Below, one piece after another: positions 54,901 through 64,000 of a DNA stretch of 64,000 nucleotides. The notes below the pieces were generated by a model that saw only the letters and a program-made list of their open reading frames with translations, was not told where the DNA came from and ran no database searches. A program made the position numbers and the translations under genes. The DNA is from Hongsoonwoonella zoysiae (lineage in GTDB: Bacteria; Pseudomonadota; Alphaproteobacteria; Rhizobiales; Stappiaceae), in assembly GCF_013266695.1 (NCBI RefSeq), contig NZ_JABRXF010000001.1, positions 1,119,236 through 1,183,235 of the forward strand, in the 5' to 3' direction. Each line of letters starts with the position of its first letter. The first letter of the stretch is position 1.

Positions 54901-56700
54901 ATCAGGCTTGTCGCCGCTTTCGACCATCGCGACATCTTCATCGATCCGAACCCGGACCCGGAAACCTCCTGGAACGAACGCAAGCGCGTGTTCGATCTCG
55001 GCCGGTCGTCCTGGAACGACTATGACGCGGCGCTGATTTCCGAAGGCGGCGGCATCTTCTCGCGCGCGGCCAAGTCGATCCCGCTGTCGAAGCAGATGCA
55101 GGAGCTTCTCGGCCTGGAAAAGACGAAGGCGACACCGCAGGAGGTCATGAACGCGATCTTGAAGATGAAGGTCGATCTCTTCTGGTTCGGCGGCATCGGC
55201 ACCTATGTGCGCTCAAGCGAGGAGACGGATGCGGATGCGGGCGACCGCGCCAACGACCCGATCCGCGTGACGGCGGCGCAACTGGGGGCGAAGGTCGTGG
55301 GCGAGGGCGCCAACCTCGGCATGACGCAGAAGGCGCGCATCGAGTTTCACCGCAAGGGCGGACGCTGCAATTCGGACGCCATCGACAATTCGGCCGGCGT
55401 GAATTCCTCCGACATGGAGGTCAACATCAAGATCGCGCTGGGCGCGGCGGTGCGTTCCGGCAAGCTCGACATCTACGACCGAAACCGCCTGCTTGCCGAC
55501 ATGACGGATGATGTCGCCTCGCTGGTCCTGCGCAACAATTACCTGCAGACGCTTGCGCTTTCGCTTGCAGAGCGGCGCGGACTTGAGGATTTCGGCTATC
55601 AGGCGCGCATGATGCAGCGGCTGGAGGCGGCGGGCCACCTCAACCGCGAGGTTGAGGAACTGCCCGACGACAATCAGATTCGCGCCATGGAAAAAGCGGG
55701 ACTGACGCTTACGCGCGCGGAAATCGGCATCCTGCTCGCCTATGCCAAGATCCTGCTCTTCGACGATCTGCTGGCAAGTTCGGTTCCCGATGACAGTTAC
55801 CTCGGCAAGGAGCTTTTCCGCTATTTCCCAGAGGCCATGCGCGAAGACTATTCGCAAGAGCTTTCGGGCCACCGTCTGCGCCGGGAGATCATCGCGACCA
55901 TGCTCGCCAATTCCATGATCAACCGTGGCGGGCCGACCTATCTGACCCGCATTTCCGACCAGACCGGGGTGGAGGCGCCGCAGATAGCGCAGGCTTTCGC
56001 CGCCGTTCGCGACGCCTTCGGGCTGACGGACCTGAACACCGAGATCGACGCGCTCGACAATAAGATCGCGGGCGATCTTCAGCTCGAACTTTATTCCGCG
56101 GTACAAAACCTTGTCCTCGGTCAGTCCGTCTGGTTCCTGCGCAACGTCTCCTTCGCCGACGGTATCGAAGCGATCGTCAACCGTTTCCGGCCCGGTATCG
56201 TCGGCCTGGCGGCGAAATTCGCCGAGATCGCCCCCGTCGGCATGGTGGAGCGGCTGCAGGCGGAGGTCATGCGCCTGACCGACGGAGGTGTGCCGCCGCA
56301 ACTGGCGGACAGGATCGCCCGTCTGCCTGGCGAAGCGGCGATCCCCGATATCGTCCTGATCTCGGAGGAATCGGGGCGCGATCTCGAGGATGTCGCGCGC
56401 ACCTACTTCGATGTCGCCGGACACTTCCGCCTCGGCGCGATGGACCAGCAGGCGCGCTCCATGGACCTTCGCGATTATTACGACGGGCTTGCGCTCGACC
56501 GGGCGCGGGCGACGCTTGACATCGCGCAGCGCCGCCTGACCCTGGATGCCCTTGAAGCGGGTGGCCTTGAAAACTGGCTGGAAGCCAACGAGTTGCGCGT
56601 CAAACGCACGTCGCGGGCTGCCGGAGAGATTATGGACGGGGAACTGACCGTCTCCAAGTTCTCCGTCGCGGCCAGCCTGTTCGCCGAGCTCACGCGCTGA
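51901..56700 (+). CDS. NAD-specific glutamate dehydrogenase, large (180 kDa) type
   Basis: A 1,599-residue enzyme of the large NAD-GDH class, converting glutamate to 2-oxoglutarate and ammonia. Regions in order: N-terminal regulatory ACT-like domains (about 1-500), a helical linker, the catalytic domain with substrate Lys848 in PVGAKGGF and GMSGDVFGNGM-like NAD loop near 990, and a long C-terminal helical part. GGGGGGAG lies before ATG 51901. It is the main gene of an operon with the MFS gene that overlaps its stop. Confidence 0.95.
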   Translation: MPEAKDNAKNRLIEGVVGALEAELAPFAKALFERGAAEDLVTYTRDELAAFAREAWKDMANHPVGTHRVNVYNPAFRADGVRAGDVTVVEVVNDNMPFLVDSVMAELQDSGLEVRLVLHPILMVERDEEGRLIACHGKFTGKEKKNVRKESLIHIHVARIDAEIERGGLMDRLDGVMNDVRRAVTDWSDMRGRLQRAISTYKESPPPFAADDLAEAVQFLEWMEADNFILLGMREYHFEGGAQRGELSHKEGTGLGLLKDPDVRVLRRGSEFVVMTPEIREFLMKPEPLIIAKANVKSRVHRRVHMDYVGVKLFDDAGELCGELRIVGLFTATAYTLSTRSIPYLRRKVDSVFTRAGYEPESHSGRALMNIMEGYPRDELFQIDPDLFYQFSMAILQLEERPRIRVLARRDRFDRYVSILCFVPRDRYSTEMRLKIGHYLADVFDGRLSAWYVTYPEGPLARVHFIVGRYEGETPNPDQDELEQAVSEIVRTWADDLKEVLRTAYGGNRALEEARRYADAFQEGYKEVFSAETAIEDIRVIEKLSKRRDTSIRFTRRPDDAPNRLTLKVFHHEKPIPLSARVPILENMGFRVINERTYRITPADRPLAYLHEKTLERATGSDIKLSNDERERLEALFIAIWQNRAESDGYNALVLSAGLAWRDIAMLRALSRYLRQAGIRFSEDYMWGTLNRYADITRQLVELFHIRFDPAHDDGDRSLGAARLEQELTAAFDQVESLDDDRILRRFQNVIDAMLRTNFYQLDVHGQPKPTFAFKLDPRRLEELPEPRPFREIFVYSPRVEGVHLRFGKVSRGGLRWSDRPQDFRTEILGLVKAQQVKNAVIVPVGAKGGFVPKWLPAGGSREEIFAEGTEAYKIFISSLLDVTDNLDGDTVWPPELVVRHDDDDPYLVVAADKGTATFSDTANEISSDRNFWLGDAFASGGSAGYDHKKMGITARGAWEAVKRHFREMDRDIQTEPFTVAGVGDMSGDVFGNGMLLSKAIRLVAAFDHRDIFIDPNPDPETSWNERKRVFDLGRSSWNDYDAALISEGGGIFSRAAKSIPLSKQMQELLGLEKTKATPQEVMNAILKMKVDLFWFGGIGTYVRSSEETDADAGDRANDPIRVTAAQLGAKVVGEGANLGMTQKARIEFHRKGGRCNSDAIDNSAGVNSSDMEVNIKIALGAAVRSGKLDIYDRNRLLADMTDDVASLVLRNNYLQTLALSLAERRGLEDFGYQARMMQRLEAAGHLNREVEELPDDNQIRAMEKAGLTLTRAEIGILLAYAKILLFDDLLASSVPDDSYLGKELFRYFPEAMREDYSQELSGHRLRREIIATMLANSMINRGGPTYLTRISDQTGVEAPQIAQAFAAVRDAFGLTDLNTEIDALDNKIAGDLQLELYSAVQNLVLGQSVWFLRNVSFADGIEAIVNRFRPGIVGLAAKFAEIAPVGMVERLQAEVMRLTDGGVPPQLADRIARLPGEAAIPDIVLISEESGRDLEDVARTYFDVAGHFRLGAMDQQARSMDLRDYYDGLALDRARATLDIAQRRLTLDALEAGGLENWLEANELRVKRTSRAAGEIMDGELTVSKFSVAASLFAELTR

Positions 56701-58073
56701 TGAGTGTTGCCAGGGTGGAAGGCGGCCCGATGGCCGACCGCAAGGCCGTCGGCGGCTGGCTTCTGTTCGACTGGGCCTCGCAGCCCGTCCACACCCTGGT
56801 GACGACTTTCGTCTTCGGCCCGTTCTTCGCCTCGGCACTCGCGGCAACACCCGCTGAAGGCCAGACGCTCTGGGGCTACGCGACGGCGGCCGCCGGGCTG
56901 TGCATCGCGTTTCTCGCTCCGGTGCTCGGCGCCATTGCCGACAGGACGGGGGCCAGGAAACCGTGGATTGCGGCTTTTTCGGTGCCGCTCGTCATCGGTT
57001 GCCTGATGCTGTGGCGGGCGGAGCCCGGCTCGCCATACGCGGTGCCGCTCGCCCTCATCGGCTTTGCGGTCGCGACACTCGGCGTTGAATTCGCAACCGT
57101 CTTCACGAATGCGATGATGCCGGATCTTGTACCCAGAAGCAGGCTCGGGCGGCTGTCCGGCTCAGGCTGGGCGCTGGGCTATGCCGGAGGGCTCGTCTCT
57201 CTTGTCATCGCGCTCGGCTTTATGGCCGCGAACCCGGAAACGGGCCGCACGCTTCTGGGATTCGTGCCGATCCTGGGCCTCGATCCGTCAACGGGTGCGG
57301 GAGATCGCGCCTCCGGGCCGTTTTCTGCGATCTGGTATCTCGTCTTCATTGCGCCGTTGTTTCTGTTCACGCCGGATGTGGCGAAGCGCTCAGCGCTTGC
57401 GCCCGCCGTCCGGGCCGGCCTTGCGGATTTGAAGGGCACCTTCCTGAAGGCGCGCGCTCACAAACCGATGCTGATCTTTCTCATCGCCAACATGATCTAC
57501 AAGGACGGGCTGGTGGCGCTTTTCGCCTTCGGCGGTATTTACGCCGCCGGCGCGCTCGGCTGGAGCACGATCGAAATCGGCACCTTCGGCATCCTGCTCA
57601 CCATCACCGGCACAATCGGGGCCGTCGCCGGCGGCAGGCTGGATGATCTGCTCGGGCCGAAGACGGTGATTTCCGGAGCGCTCCTGATCCTAATCGTCTG
57701 CGGGCTCGGCCTTGTCTCGGTCGATCGTGAAACGGTGTTCTTCGTGGTGGATACGGCGCCCAATTCCGGCGGGCTGTTTTCCTCGGCTCCGGAGGTGGTC
57801 TTTCTCGTGCTTGGCGGGTTTCTGGGAGCCGCCGCCGGCCCGCTTCAGGCGGCCTCGCGCACGCTTCTCGTGCATCTCGCGCCGCCCGGCGAAATGACCC
57901 GGCACTTCGGTCTCTTCGCGCTGTCGGGCAAGATCACCAGCTTCCTTGCGCCCTTTTCGGTCAGCGTGGTCACGGGTGTGACCGGCAGCCAGGCGGCGGG
58001 GATATCCGTCATCCTCGCCTTCTTCACGCTTGGTCTCGTGCTGCTCGCGCGCGTGGACGACCCGCGCGACTAA
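56700..58073 (+). CDS. MFS transporter (UMF1/Atg22-like)
   Basis: A 457-residue transporter with about 12 helices. [26 protein letters not shown] and [16 protein letters not shown] are hallmarks of the UMF1 family, related to vacuolar amino-acid effluxers. Its ATG shares its A with the GDH stop codon, so co-translation is expected; a role in amino-acid movement would fit but is inferred. ATG 56730 is an alternative start. Confidence 0.88.
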   Translation: MSVARVEGGPMADRKAVGGWLLFDWASQPVHTLVTTFVFGPFFASALAATPAEGQTLWGYATAAAGLCIAFLAPVLGAIADRTGARKPWIAAFSVPLVIGCLMLWRAEPGSPYAVPLALIGFAVATLGVEFATVFTNAMMPDLVPRSRLGRLSGSGWALGYAGGLVSLVIALGFMAANPETGRTLLGFVPILGLDPSTGAGDRASGPFSAIWYLVFIAPLFLFTPDVAKRSALAPAVRAGLADLKGTFLKARAHKPMLIFLIANMIYKDGLVALFAFGGIYAAGALGWSTIEIGTFGILLTITGTIGAVAGGRLDDLLGPKTVISGALLILIVCGLGLVSVDRETVFFVVDTAPNSGGLFSSAPEVVFLVLGGFLGAAAGPLQAASRTLLVHLAPPGEMTRHFGLFALSGKITSFLAPFSVSVVTGVTGSQAAGISVILAFFTLGLVLLARVDDPRD

Positions 58074-58088
58074 AAACCTGGAACCGGA

Positions 58089-59705
58089 TCAGTGCCGGAA
58101 GTGGCGCATGCCGGTGAAGACCATGGCAAGGCCGGCCTCGTCGGCGGCCTTGATCACCTCGTCGTCGCGCATGGAACCGCCTGGCTGGATGACCGCCGTC
58201 GCTCCTGCCTCCGCTGCCGACAGAAGCCCGTCGGCGAAGGGGAAGAAGGCGTCGGAAGCGACCACGCAATCCTTGGTCAGCGGCTCGGCGAGGTTCGCTG
58301 CTTCTGCTGCGTCCTGCGCCTTACGGGCGGCGATCCGCGCGCTGTCGATGCGGCTCATCTGTCCGGCCCCCACGCCGACCGTCGCGCCATCTTTCGCATA
58401 GACGATGGCGTTCGACTTCACGTGCTTGGCGACGCGGAAGGCGAAGCGCAGATCGGCCATTTCCCGTTCGCTCGGCGCGCGTTTCGTCACGACCCTGAGG
58501 TCGAGATCGTCGACGACGCCGTTGTCGCGCGACTGTACCAAAAGCCCGCCGGCAACGGTCTTCACCGCAAGGCCCGGCGCGCGCGGGTCCGCCACACCGC
58601 CCGTGACAAGCAGGCGCAGGTTCTTTTTCGCGGCGATGAGCGTCGCGGCTTCGTCGGAGACGTCGGGCGCTATGATCACTTCGGTGAAGGTCTTGACGAT
58701 TTCCTCCGCAGCTTCGGCGTCGAGCGTGTCGTTCAACGCGACGATGCCGCCAAAGGCGGAGACCGGGTCGCAAAGAAGCGCCTTGCGGTAAGCCTCGGTC
58801 AGGCTTGCGCCCTCCGCCACGCCGCAGGGGTTGGCGTGTTTTATGATCGCAACGGCCTTCGTGCGGGCGGGGTCGAATTCGGATACGAGCTCGAAGGCGG
58901 CATCCGTGTCGTTGATGTTGTTGTAGGAAAGCGTCTTGCCCTGGAGCTGGCGGGCGGTCGCAACGCCCGCGCGCCTTTCGCCCGTTACGTAGAAACCTGC
59001 GGACTGATGCGGGTTTTCGCCGTAGCGCATCACCTCGGCCAGCTTGCCGCCGATTGCGCGGTAGTCCGTGGTCTCTGCGCCGATTTCGGAGGCGAGCCAA
59101 TTGGAAACGGCGGCATCATAGGCTGCCGTCCTGGCAAAAGCCTTCTGCGCGAGCGTCTTGCGAAGGTTGAGCGGTATGCTGCCGCCGTTCGCCTGCAGTG
59201 CCTCGACCACCGAAGCATAGTCGGAAGGATCGCTGACGACGGTGACATAGGCGTGGTTCTTGGCGCCCGCGCGCGTCATCGCCGGGCCGCCGATATCGAT
59301 ATTCTCAACACCTGTCGCGTAGTCAGCGCCCTTGGCGACCGTTTCCTCGAAGGGGTAGAGGTTGACGCACAGAAGGTCGATCCCGGCGATCGCGTGCTGC
59401 TTCATGGCTTTTGCGTGTTCGGCATCGTCGCGGATGGCGAGCAGCCCGCCGTGAACCCCCGGATGCAGCGTCTTTACCCGCCCGTCCATGATCTCGGGAA
59501 AGCCCGTGACGTCTGAAACGTCGAGGACGTCGAGCCCGGCTTCCTGAAGCGCCGCGCGCGTACCGCCGGTGGAGATCAGCTCCACGCCGCGTCCGGCAAG
59601 CGCCTTCGCGAAATCGACGAGACCCGTCTTGTCCGAAACGGACAAAAGCGCGCGTTTTACGGCAACGAGTTCGGGAACGGGGACGTGTTTCGACACCACG
59701 GCCAT
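58089..59705 (-). CDS. purH: bifunctional AICAR formyltransferase/IMP cyclohydrolase
   Basis: A 538-residue PurH making the last two steps to IMP. IMP cyclohydrolase part (about 1-200): [15 protein letters not shown] and STGGT; formyltransferase part: [10 protein letters not shown] and [12 protein letters not shown]. Start 59705 ([11 protein letters not shown]) fits homologues; the frame to 59810 does not. Confidence 0.96.
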   Translation of the reverse strand: MAVVSKHVPVPELVAVKRALLSVSDKTGLVDFAKALAGRGVELISTGGTRAALQEAGLDVLDVSDVTGFPEIMDGRVKTLHPGVHGGLLAIRDDAEHAKAMKQHAIAGIDLLCVNLYPFEETVAKGADYATGVENIDIGGPAMTRAGAKNHAYVTVVSDPSDYASVVEALQANGGSIPLNLRKTLAQKAFARTAAYDAAVSNWLASEIGAETTDYRAIGGKLAEVMRYGENPHQSAGFYVTGERRAGVATARQLQGKTLSYNNINDTDAAFELVSEFDPARTKAVAIIKHANPCGVAEGASLTEAYRKALLCDPVSAFGGIVALNDTLDAEAAEEIVKTFTEVIIAPDVSDEAATLIAAKKNLRLLVTGGVADPRAPGLAVKTVAGGLLVQSRDNGVVDDLDLRVVTKRAPSEREMADLRFAFRVAKHVKSNAIVYAKDGATVGVGAGQMSRIDSARIAARKAQDAAEAANLAEPLTKDCVVASDAFFPFADGLLSAAEAGATAVIQPGGSMRDDEVIKAADEAGLAMVFTGMRHFRH

Positions 59706-59835
59706 GGTCTTGAGCCTCACAGGTTTGCAAACGGGGAATATACGCGAGCCTGCTAACATGATCGCGTTGAAACTGGAAGGCGGCAAAGGGAGAAAGGGCC
59801 GTCGCGGCAATCAATTGCCGGCATGCGCAGCGGCG

Positions 59836-61584
59836 TCAGAGGTCCAGTTCGGGAGCGGCGCTTTCGCCGACGCGCTTTCTCACCGTTTTGGGGGTTGCCG
59901 TGCGGCGAAGCTGCCAGCGCGTTTCGGGTTCCGTCTTCGCCCGGCCGAACAGCACGATCTGTTCCGTGCGGCGGTGGCTGTAGACATCCGACAGGTAAAT
60001 CGATTCCTCGATCGCCATTTCCGCATGCGGGGCGACGAATTCCCACGCCTCCCCGTCGGGGCAGACAAGTAGGACGGCGGTGCCCGCGCGGGTCAGGCTC
60101 GCCTTCACCTGCGGATGGAGATGGAAGCGGACGGCATAGGCATCCTCGTTGCCGAGCGTGCTCGTCGGCTTGAACCGGTCGATGCCGTCGATCACCGTGC
60201 CGTCGCCGGACAGCGTGATGTCGCGTTCATGGACGATGCGGAAGCGCTCCTGATAGCCGTTATGGCTGGCGGCGACGCGGGTGCCTGCTTCGCTTTCCTC
60301 GCGGGCGACCGGCACGTTCGTCGGTCCGGAAATGATCGGCGCGCCGAGCCAGCGGCCGGAATAGCGCCCGCTCAGGAACCTCGCCGAAGAAGTGTCCTCG
60401 ATAATCGCGGTGGAGTGGGCGGCGGATGATCTTGCGACCGCGCTCCAGCGCCCGCGCGAGATGCCGGAAACGCCGCAGTTGATGATCAGCCTGTTGCGGC
60501 GCGAGGAGATTTCGATGGAAAGGCAGCCTGCGTGCGCGCGGTCGCTTACGGAAATCGGCGGGGGTTTGCCGGTTTCTATCAAAACGACCGTGTCGCCGCC
60601 GGTCAGACGCTGGTAGCCCGAATGCGGCGCGTTGACGGGCGCTGCGCCGCGGGCATCGTCATAGGCGAGGATGGTGGCCAGAATATCGGCGGCGGTCGAG
60701 CCACAGCCGTTGAAATGCGCGAACGCCCCGTCCCCGTGGCGGAAGAAGCGGATCATCGGCATCATCCGGTCGATCGCCGTCATCACGTTCTGCGGGGCCG
60801 GAAGGCCCTGCATGCTGAGCGCCTGTCGAACGGGAAGCAGATCGACCAGGATTTCGACGAGTGCCGCCGGATTGCGCGAGATATGCCCGCCGTCGGCAAG
60901 GATCTGACGGGCAAGCTCCTGGTCGAGCCGGCGCAGGCTTTGTCGCACGAAACGGTTCTGGCCCGCCATGCACACCGTTGCCGCGGCAATGGCGATCGCC
61001 ACCGTCAGGCGCGGCACGCCGTCATGCGTTTCGTTGATCGTCTTGCGCAGGTAGCGCACCTGCCGGGCGATGGAGCGCAGGAAGCGGCGGTAGAAATCGC
61101 GGTCGCAGCCTTCAAGGATCAGCGGCGACTGCGATAGCCAGGAAAGAATTCGCCGGGCGACGACAGGCTCTTCCCAGCCGACAGGGTGCCAGCGCCCGCA
61201 GGACTTGATCCAGTCGTCGACGAGCGCACGCGCGTTCTGCCTTGCGACATTGGTGTTTGCCGCGCGCATGTGCCGCAGCCAGCCGAAACCGTGCAGTGCG
61301 CGCGACCAGTCGTCGGACGGCGGCTCGACCTCGAAGGGAGACCTGCCGCCGGTTTCAACCAGATAGCCGGCGAAGAGGAAGCGTCCGGCGTAAATATCGG
61401 CGGCATTGGTGGAATCGGCGGTGCGCAGGTCTTGCGGTGCGATAAGCAGGCGCGAGGGCGTCGGCGAGAAGGGCTGCCAACGGAACATGGGCCCACCGTG
61501 GAGCCAGCGCAGGCCCGACTGCCATGCGGAATGGGCAAGCAGCCGCCACACGCGCGCCTGTTCGGAAACCGCTCCGAACGCCAT
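59836..61584 (-). CDS. heparinase II/III family protein
   Basis: A 582-residue protein of the rhizobial heparinase II/III-like family. The N-terminal all-helical half (about 1-320) includes SGLRWLHGG and WIKSCGRW; the C-terminal beta half (about 330-560) begins YQRLTGGDTVVLIETGKPP and LSIEISSRRNRLIINCG. Lyase activity on an uronic-acid polymer is predicted, but the true substrate is unknown. AGGAAAGGC before ATG 61584 supports the start. It is transcribed toward purH. Confidence 0.88.
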   Translation of the reverse strand: MAFGAVSEQARVWRLLAHSAWQSGLRWLHGGPMFRWQPFSPTPSRLLIAPQDLRTADSTNAADIYAGRFLFAGYLVETGGRSPFEVEPPSDDWSRALHGFGWLRHMRAANTNVARQNARALVDDWIKSCGRWHPVGWEEPVVARRILSWLSQSPLILEGCDRDFYRRFLRSIARQVRYLRKTINETHDGVPRLTVAIAIAAATVCMAGQNRFVRQSLRRLDQELARQILADGGHISRNPAALVEILVDLLPVRQALSMQGLPAPQNVMTAIDRMMPMIRFFRHGDGAFAHFNGCGSTAADILATILAYDDARGAAPVNAPHSGYQRLTGGDTVVLIETGKPPPISVSDRAHAGCLSIEISSRRNRLIINCGVSGISRGRWSAVARSSAAHSTAIIEDTSSARFLSGRYSGRWLGAPIISGPTNVPVAREESEAGTRVAASHNGYQERFRIVHERDITLSGDGTVIDGIDRFKPTSTLGNEDAYAVRFHLHPQVKASLTRAGTAVLLVCPDGEAWEFVAPHAEMAIEESIYLSDVYSHRRTEQIVLFGRAKTEPETRWQLRRTATPKTVRKRVGESAAPELDL

Positions 61585-61712
61585 GCCTTTCCTAAGCCCC
61601 CTCGCCTGCGACACCACGTCTGATGCCGACCCTTCTACGCCGTTGAAGTGCTTTAATATGTAAACATTAACGTTAGCAGTCGGTTACCAAAATTTCAGGA
61701 AGTTCCTTGCCT

Positions 61713-63089
61713 TCATCCCGCGGCTTTGCCGATACGTGCGGCGAAGAACCCGTCGAGGCCGCCATGCTCCGGCGGCTCAGCGGGCAGGAGCGAGGGCAGC
61801 GTCCTGAGGTCGCCATCCGGGGTGATGGCTCCCTCTATCCCGCCGATTTCCGCCGGTTCGACGGGGATGCGCCGTGCGTCCGGCGTGGCATTCAGAAAGG
61901 CTTCGATCCGCCTTTCGCCTTCTTCCGGTTCCAGGGAACAGGTGCAGAAGACCATGGTCCCGCCAGGCTTCAGCCAGGTGAAGGCGCGGGCGAGAAGATC
62001 TTCCTGGACGGCGGCGAGCATTTCGATATCCATCGGCGTCTTCGCCCAGGCGACGTCGGGATGCCGGCGAATCGTTCCGGTTGCCGAGCAGGGCGCATCC
62101 AGCAGGATCGCCTCATAGGGTTCGTCCGGCGTGAAGTAGCGAAGGTCCGTTGCCACGATCGCGGCCTTCAGGCCGAGGCGAGAGAGATTGCGCTCCAGCC
62201 GCTTCAGCCTGCTTGCGGAAATATCGATGGCAGTAACATCGGCGCCCATGGCGGCAAGCTGCGCGGTCTTGCCGCCAGGTGCCGCGCAAAGATCGCCGAC
62301 GCGCTTGCCCGCGATATCGCCGAGAAGAAGCGCAGGCAGGCTTGCCGCGGCATCCTGCACCCACCACGCGCCGTCGGAAAAGCCCTCAAGCTCGTCAATC
62401 GGGCCGGAATGGTCGGAAAGGCGCACCGTGGTCTTGCCGATCCGCGTTCCGCCCAGCCTTTGCGCCCAGCCGTCGGCATCCTCCTTCGTTGTGAGGTCAA
62501 GGTTCGGTTCCAGCAGATGCATGGCGGCAATCGCTATCGCCGTCTCCTCGCCATAGGCCGCGCGCCAGCGGTTGAACAGCCACTCGGGCGCGGCCAGTTC
62601 CGGCTTGCCGAAGCTTTCGAGAATATCCGCCTTTTCGCGCGCCGCGCGGCGCAGGACGGCATTCACCAACCCCTTGTACGGAACGCAGCGGCGGTCCCTT
62701 TCGCACATCGTCACGGCAATATCGACCGCGGCGTGGTCGGGCACGTCCATGAACAGGATCTGCGCAAGGCCGACGTGCAGGAGATTTTCGACGACGCCCG
62801 TCTTCTCCGGGATCGGCCGTTCCAGCAATGCCGCGAGAATGGCGGTGATCTGCCCCCGGCGGCGCAACGCCGTGCCGAGGATCGCGCGAACCAGCGCGCG
62901 GTCGCGCGTATCCAGCGCCTTGAAGCCGGCATGTCCGTTCAGCGGGTCCACTTCCTGGTCGAGCGGGCGGCCCTTGCCGGTCACGCGGCCCAGAATATCG
63001 CTTGCCGCCTTGCGTGCGGCCATGCCCGGTACACCCGCGCCGCCGGATTTGCCGGAGGGCTTCGGCGCGCCTTTTTTCCTGTTGGTCAA
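61713..63089 (-). CDS. rsmB: RsmB/NOP2 family RNA (cytosine-5) methyltransferase
   Basis: A 458-residue protein: N-terminal NusB-like RNA-binding region (about 20-160), then the methyltransferase domain with DLCAAPGGKTAQLA, LLDAPCSATGTIRRHPDV and FCTCSLEPEEGE, where the two catalytic Cys lie. It probably methylates C967 of 16S rRNA. It is upstream of the heparinase-like gene on the same strand. Confidence 0.93.
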   Translation of the reverse strand: MTNRKKGAPKPSGKSGGAGVPGMAARKAASDILGRVTGKGRPLDQEVDPLNGHAGFKALDTRDRALVRAILGTALRRRGQITAILAALLERPIPEKTGVVENLLHVGLAQILFMDVPDHAAVDIAVTMCERDRRCVPYKGLVNAVLRRAAREKADILESFGKPELAAPEWLFNRWRAAYGEETAIAIAAMHLLEPNLDLTTKEDADGWAQRLGGTRIGKTTVRLSDHSGPIDELEGFSDGAWWVQDAAASLPALLLGDIAGKRVGDLCAAPGGKTAQLAAMGADVTAIDISASRLKRLERNLSRLGLKAAIVATDLRYFTPDEPYEAILLDAPCSATGTIRRHPDVAWAKTPMDIEMLAAVQEDLLARAFTWLKPGGTMVFCTCSLEPEEGERRIEAFLNATPDARRIPVEPAEIGGIEGAITPDGDLRTLPSLLPAEPPEHGGLDGFFAARIGKAAG

Positions 63090-63212
63090 TTCGTTCTCGC
63101 TCTGTCCGTTGGGCAGTCGCCCGATCGGTCACATTACCATCGATCGGGCCCGCTTCCATCGGTGCGCGCGGCGGAATTGTCAATCCCGCAAAGAGGGCGC
63201 GCCCTCCAGCGC

Positions 63213-64000
63213 CTATCCCCAGGGGCCGCGCCTGCGCGGCGGGTCGGATCGCGCGCCGCCCCACGGCCCATGCTGAGACCCGCGTCGGGGTGCGCCGCCG
63301 CCGCCCATCTCCTGCGCCAGGTTCTGCAGCGCCGCGATCCGGTTGTTCGTGTTCGGGTGGGTGGAGAAAAGATTGTCCATCCGCTCGCCCGACAGCGGGT
63401 TGACGATGAACATATGCGCGGTCGCCGGATTGCGCTCGGCATCTTCGTTATGGATGTGCTTCACCCCGCCGGCGATCTTGTTCAAGGCGGAGGCGAGCCA
63501 CATCGGCTGACCGCAGATCATCGCTCCCATGCGGTCGGCGGCATATTCGCGGGTGCGCGAGATCGCCATCTGGACGAGCATCGCGGCAAGCGGCGCGACG
63601 ATGGCCGCCACCAGTACGCCAATGAAGCCGAACGGGTTGTTGTTGTCGCGCGAACCTCCGAAGAAGAAGGCAAAATTGGCAAGCATCGATATCGCACCGG
63701 CAATCGTCGCGGTGATGGTCATGATAAGCGTGTCGTGGTTCTTCACGTGGGCAAGCTCATGCGCCATCACGCCCGCCACTTCCTCGCGCGTCAGCATGTT
63801 CAAAAGGCCGGTTGTCGCCGCAACTGCAGCGTTTTCGGGGTTTCTGCCGGTCGCGAAGGCATTCGGCTGCGGATTGTCGATGATATAGACCTTCGGCATC
63901 GGCAGGCCCGCGTTGGCGGCAAGTTCGCGCACGAGGTTGTAGAACTCCGGTGCCTGCCGCTCGTCAACCTCCACCGCATGGTGCATCCTCAGCACCATCT
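63213..64000 (-). CDS. htpX: protease HtpX, cut by the window end
   Basis: About 262 C-terminal residues of the membrane metalloprotease HtpX. The zinc motif [14 protein letters not shown], two helices ([21 protein letters not shown] and [18 protein letters not shown]) and the EYAADRMGA third-ligand region are present. The N-terminal helices are beyond base 64000. The C-terminal tail is Gly/Arg/Pro-rich. It degrades damaged membrane proteins. The 123-base gap to rsmB is too short for the DUF1674 gene often found here in relatives. Confidence 0.93.
   Translation of the reverse strand, partial: MVLRMHHAVEVDERQAPEFYNLVRELAANAGLPMPKVYIIDNPQPNAFATGRNPENAAVAATTGLLNMLTREEVAGVMAHELAHVKNHDTLIMTITATIAGAISMLANFAFFFGGSRDNNNPFGFIGVLVAAIVAPLAAMLVQMAISRTREYAADRMGAMICGQPMWLASALNKIAGGVKHIHNEDAERNPATAHMFIVNPLSGERMDNLFSTHPNTNNRIAALQNLAQEMGGGGAPRRGSQHGPWGGARSDPPRRRGPWG

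Noticed and set aside
52921-56850. Two long minus-strand frames opposite NAD-GDH (52921-54312 and 55213-56850)
   Set aside because: Antisense shadows of the GDH gene.
58092-59516. 474-codon plus-strand frame opposite purH
   Set aside because: Antisense shadow; purH carries all family motifs.
1-64000. CRISPR arrays, insertion sequences, prophage or integrase genes
   Set aside because: No regularly spaced repeats, transposase or integrase motifs were found on either strand.

Overview
The window is a piece of an alphaproteobacterial chromosome, most likely of the order Hyphomicrobiales (Rhizobiales). The reasons are high-GC coding sequence packed on both strands, an IalB-type protein, a 1,599-residue NAD-dependent glutamate dehydrogenase, a MetX-MetW pair, a DUF2794 protein, and the runs dapF-mtaB-ftsY-ispZ and purH/heparinase-like/rsmB/htpX. 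Genus cannot be fixed from the sequence alone. I see no tRNA, rRNA, CRISPR array, complete insertion sequence or phage; most of the window is core metabolism.

Layout. 1-1.6 kb: end of a SiaB-like kinase, a SiaC-like phosphoprotein and a class III nucleotide cyclase, forming a signalling operon. 1.7-7.2 kb: beta-CASP nuclease, OpgG, cupin, GloB, methyltransferase. 7.2-13.6 kb: amino-acid and folate genes (metW, metX, chorismate mutase-like, hisC, tyrA, folK, folP). 13.9-18.7 kb: MarR and MFS efflux, typA, DUF4399, DUF1232. 18.7-25 kb: EamA exporter, asd with an unusual upstream leader, rlmN operon, ialB facing an ECF sigma gene, TrmH-like methyltransferase. 25-32.5 kb: oxidoreductases, LysR, DUF1194, dienelactone hydrolase, hemerythrin, cold-shock protein, GNAT. 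32.5-33.9 kb: a visibly AT-richer gene and an extragenic palindrome, probably acquired. 33.9-38 kb: GH25 lysozyme, exonuclease III, OmpR-type regulator, L,D-transpeptidase, LysE exporter. 38.2-42.4 kb: dapF, mtaB, ftsY, ispZ. 42.4-48.3 kb: CoA ester lyase, EamA, methyltransferase, ppa, GNAT, a candidate small RNA, DUF2794, cyclic-nucleotide-binding protein. 48.3-51.7 kb: msrQ, leuD, argC, AhpD-like. 51.9-64 kb: NAD-GDH, MFS, purH, heparinase-like protein, rsmB, and htpX cut by the window end.

How the genes fit together. Several loci feed amino-acid synthesis: asd and dapF (aspartate family), metX/metW (Met), hisC/tyrA (His/Tyr), leuD, argC, with NAD-GDH in glutamate catabolism. Others shape the envelope (OpgG, GH25, L,D-transpeptidase, IspZ, heparinase-like). 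The cyclase and the separate cyclic-nucleotide-binding protein hint at a cAMP or cGMP circuit, which is inference only.

The most interesting signal is the 350-base gap upstream of asd. It holds a promoter-like -35, a small ORF ending in a run of nine Thr and two Lys codons within 14, and competing stem-loops. This looks like a threonine/lysine-sensing leader peptide for the aspartate pathway. Other notable items are the Sia module with a class III cyclase in place of the diguanylate cyclase, a structured candidate sRNA near 47 kb, and a perfect palindrome between ialB and an ECF sigma gene that has no adjacent anti-sigma gene.
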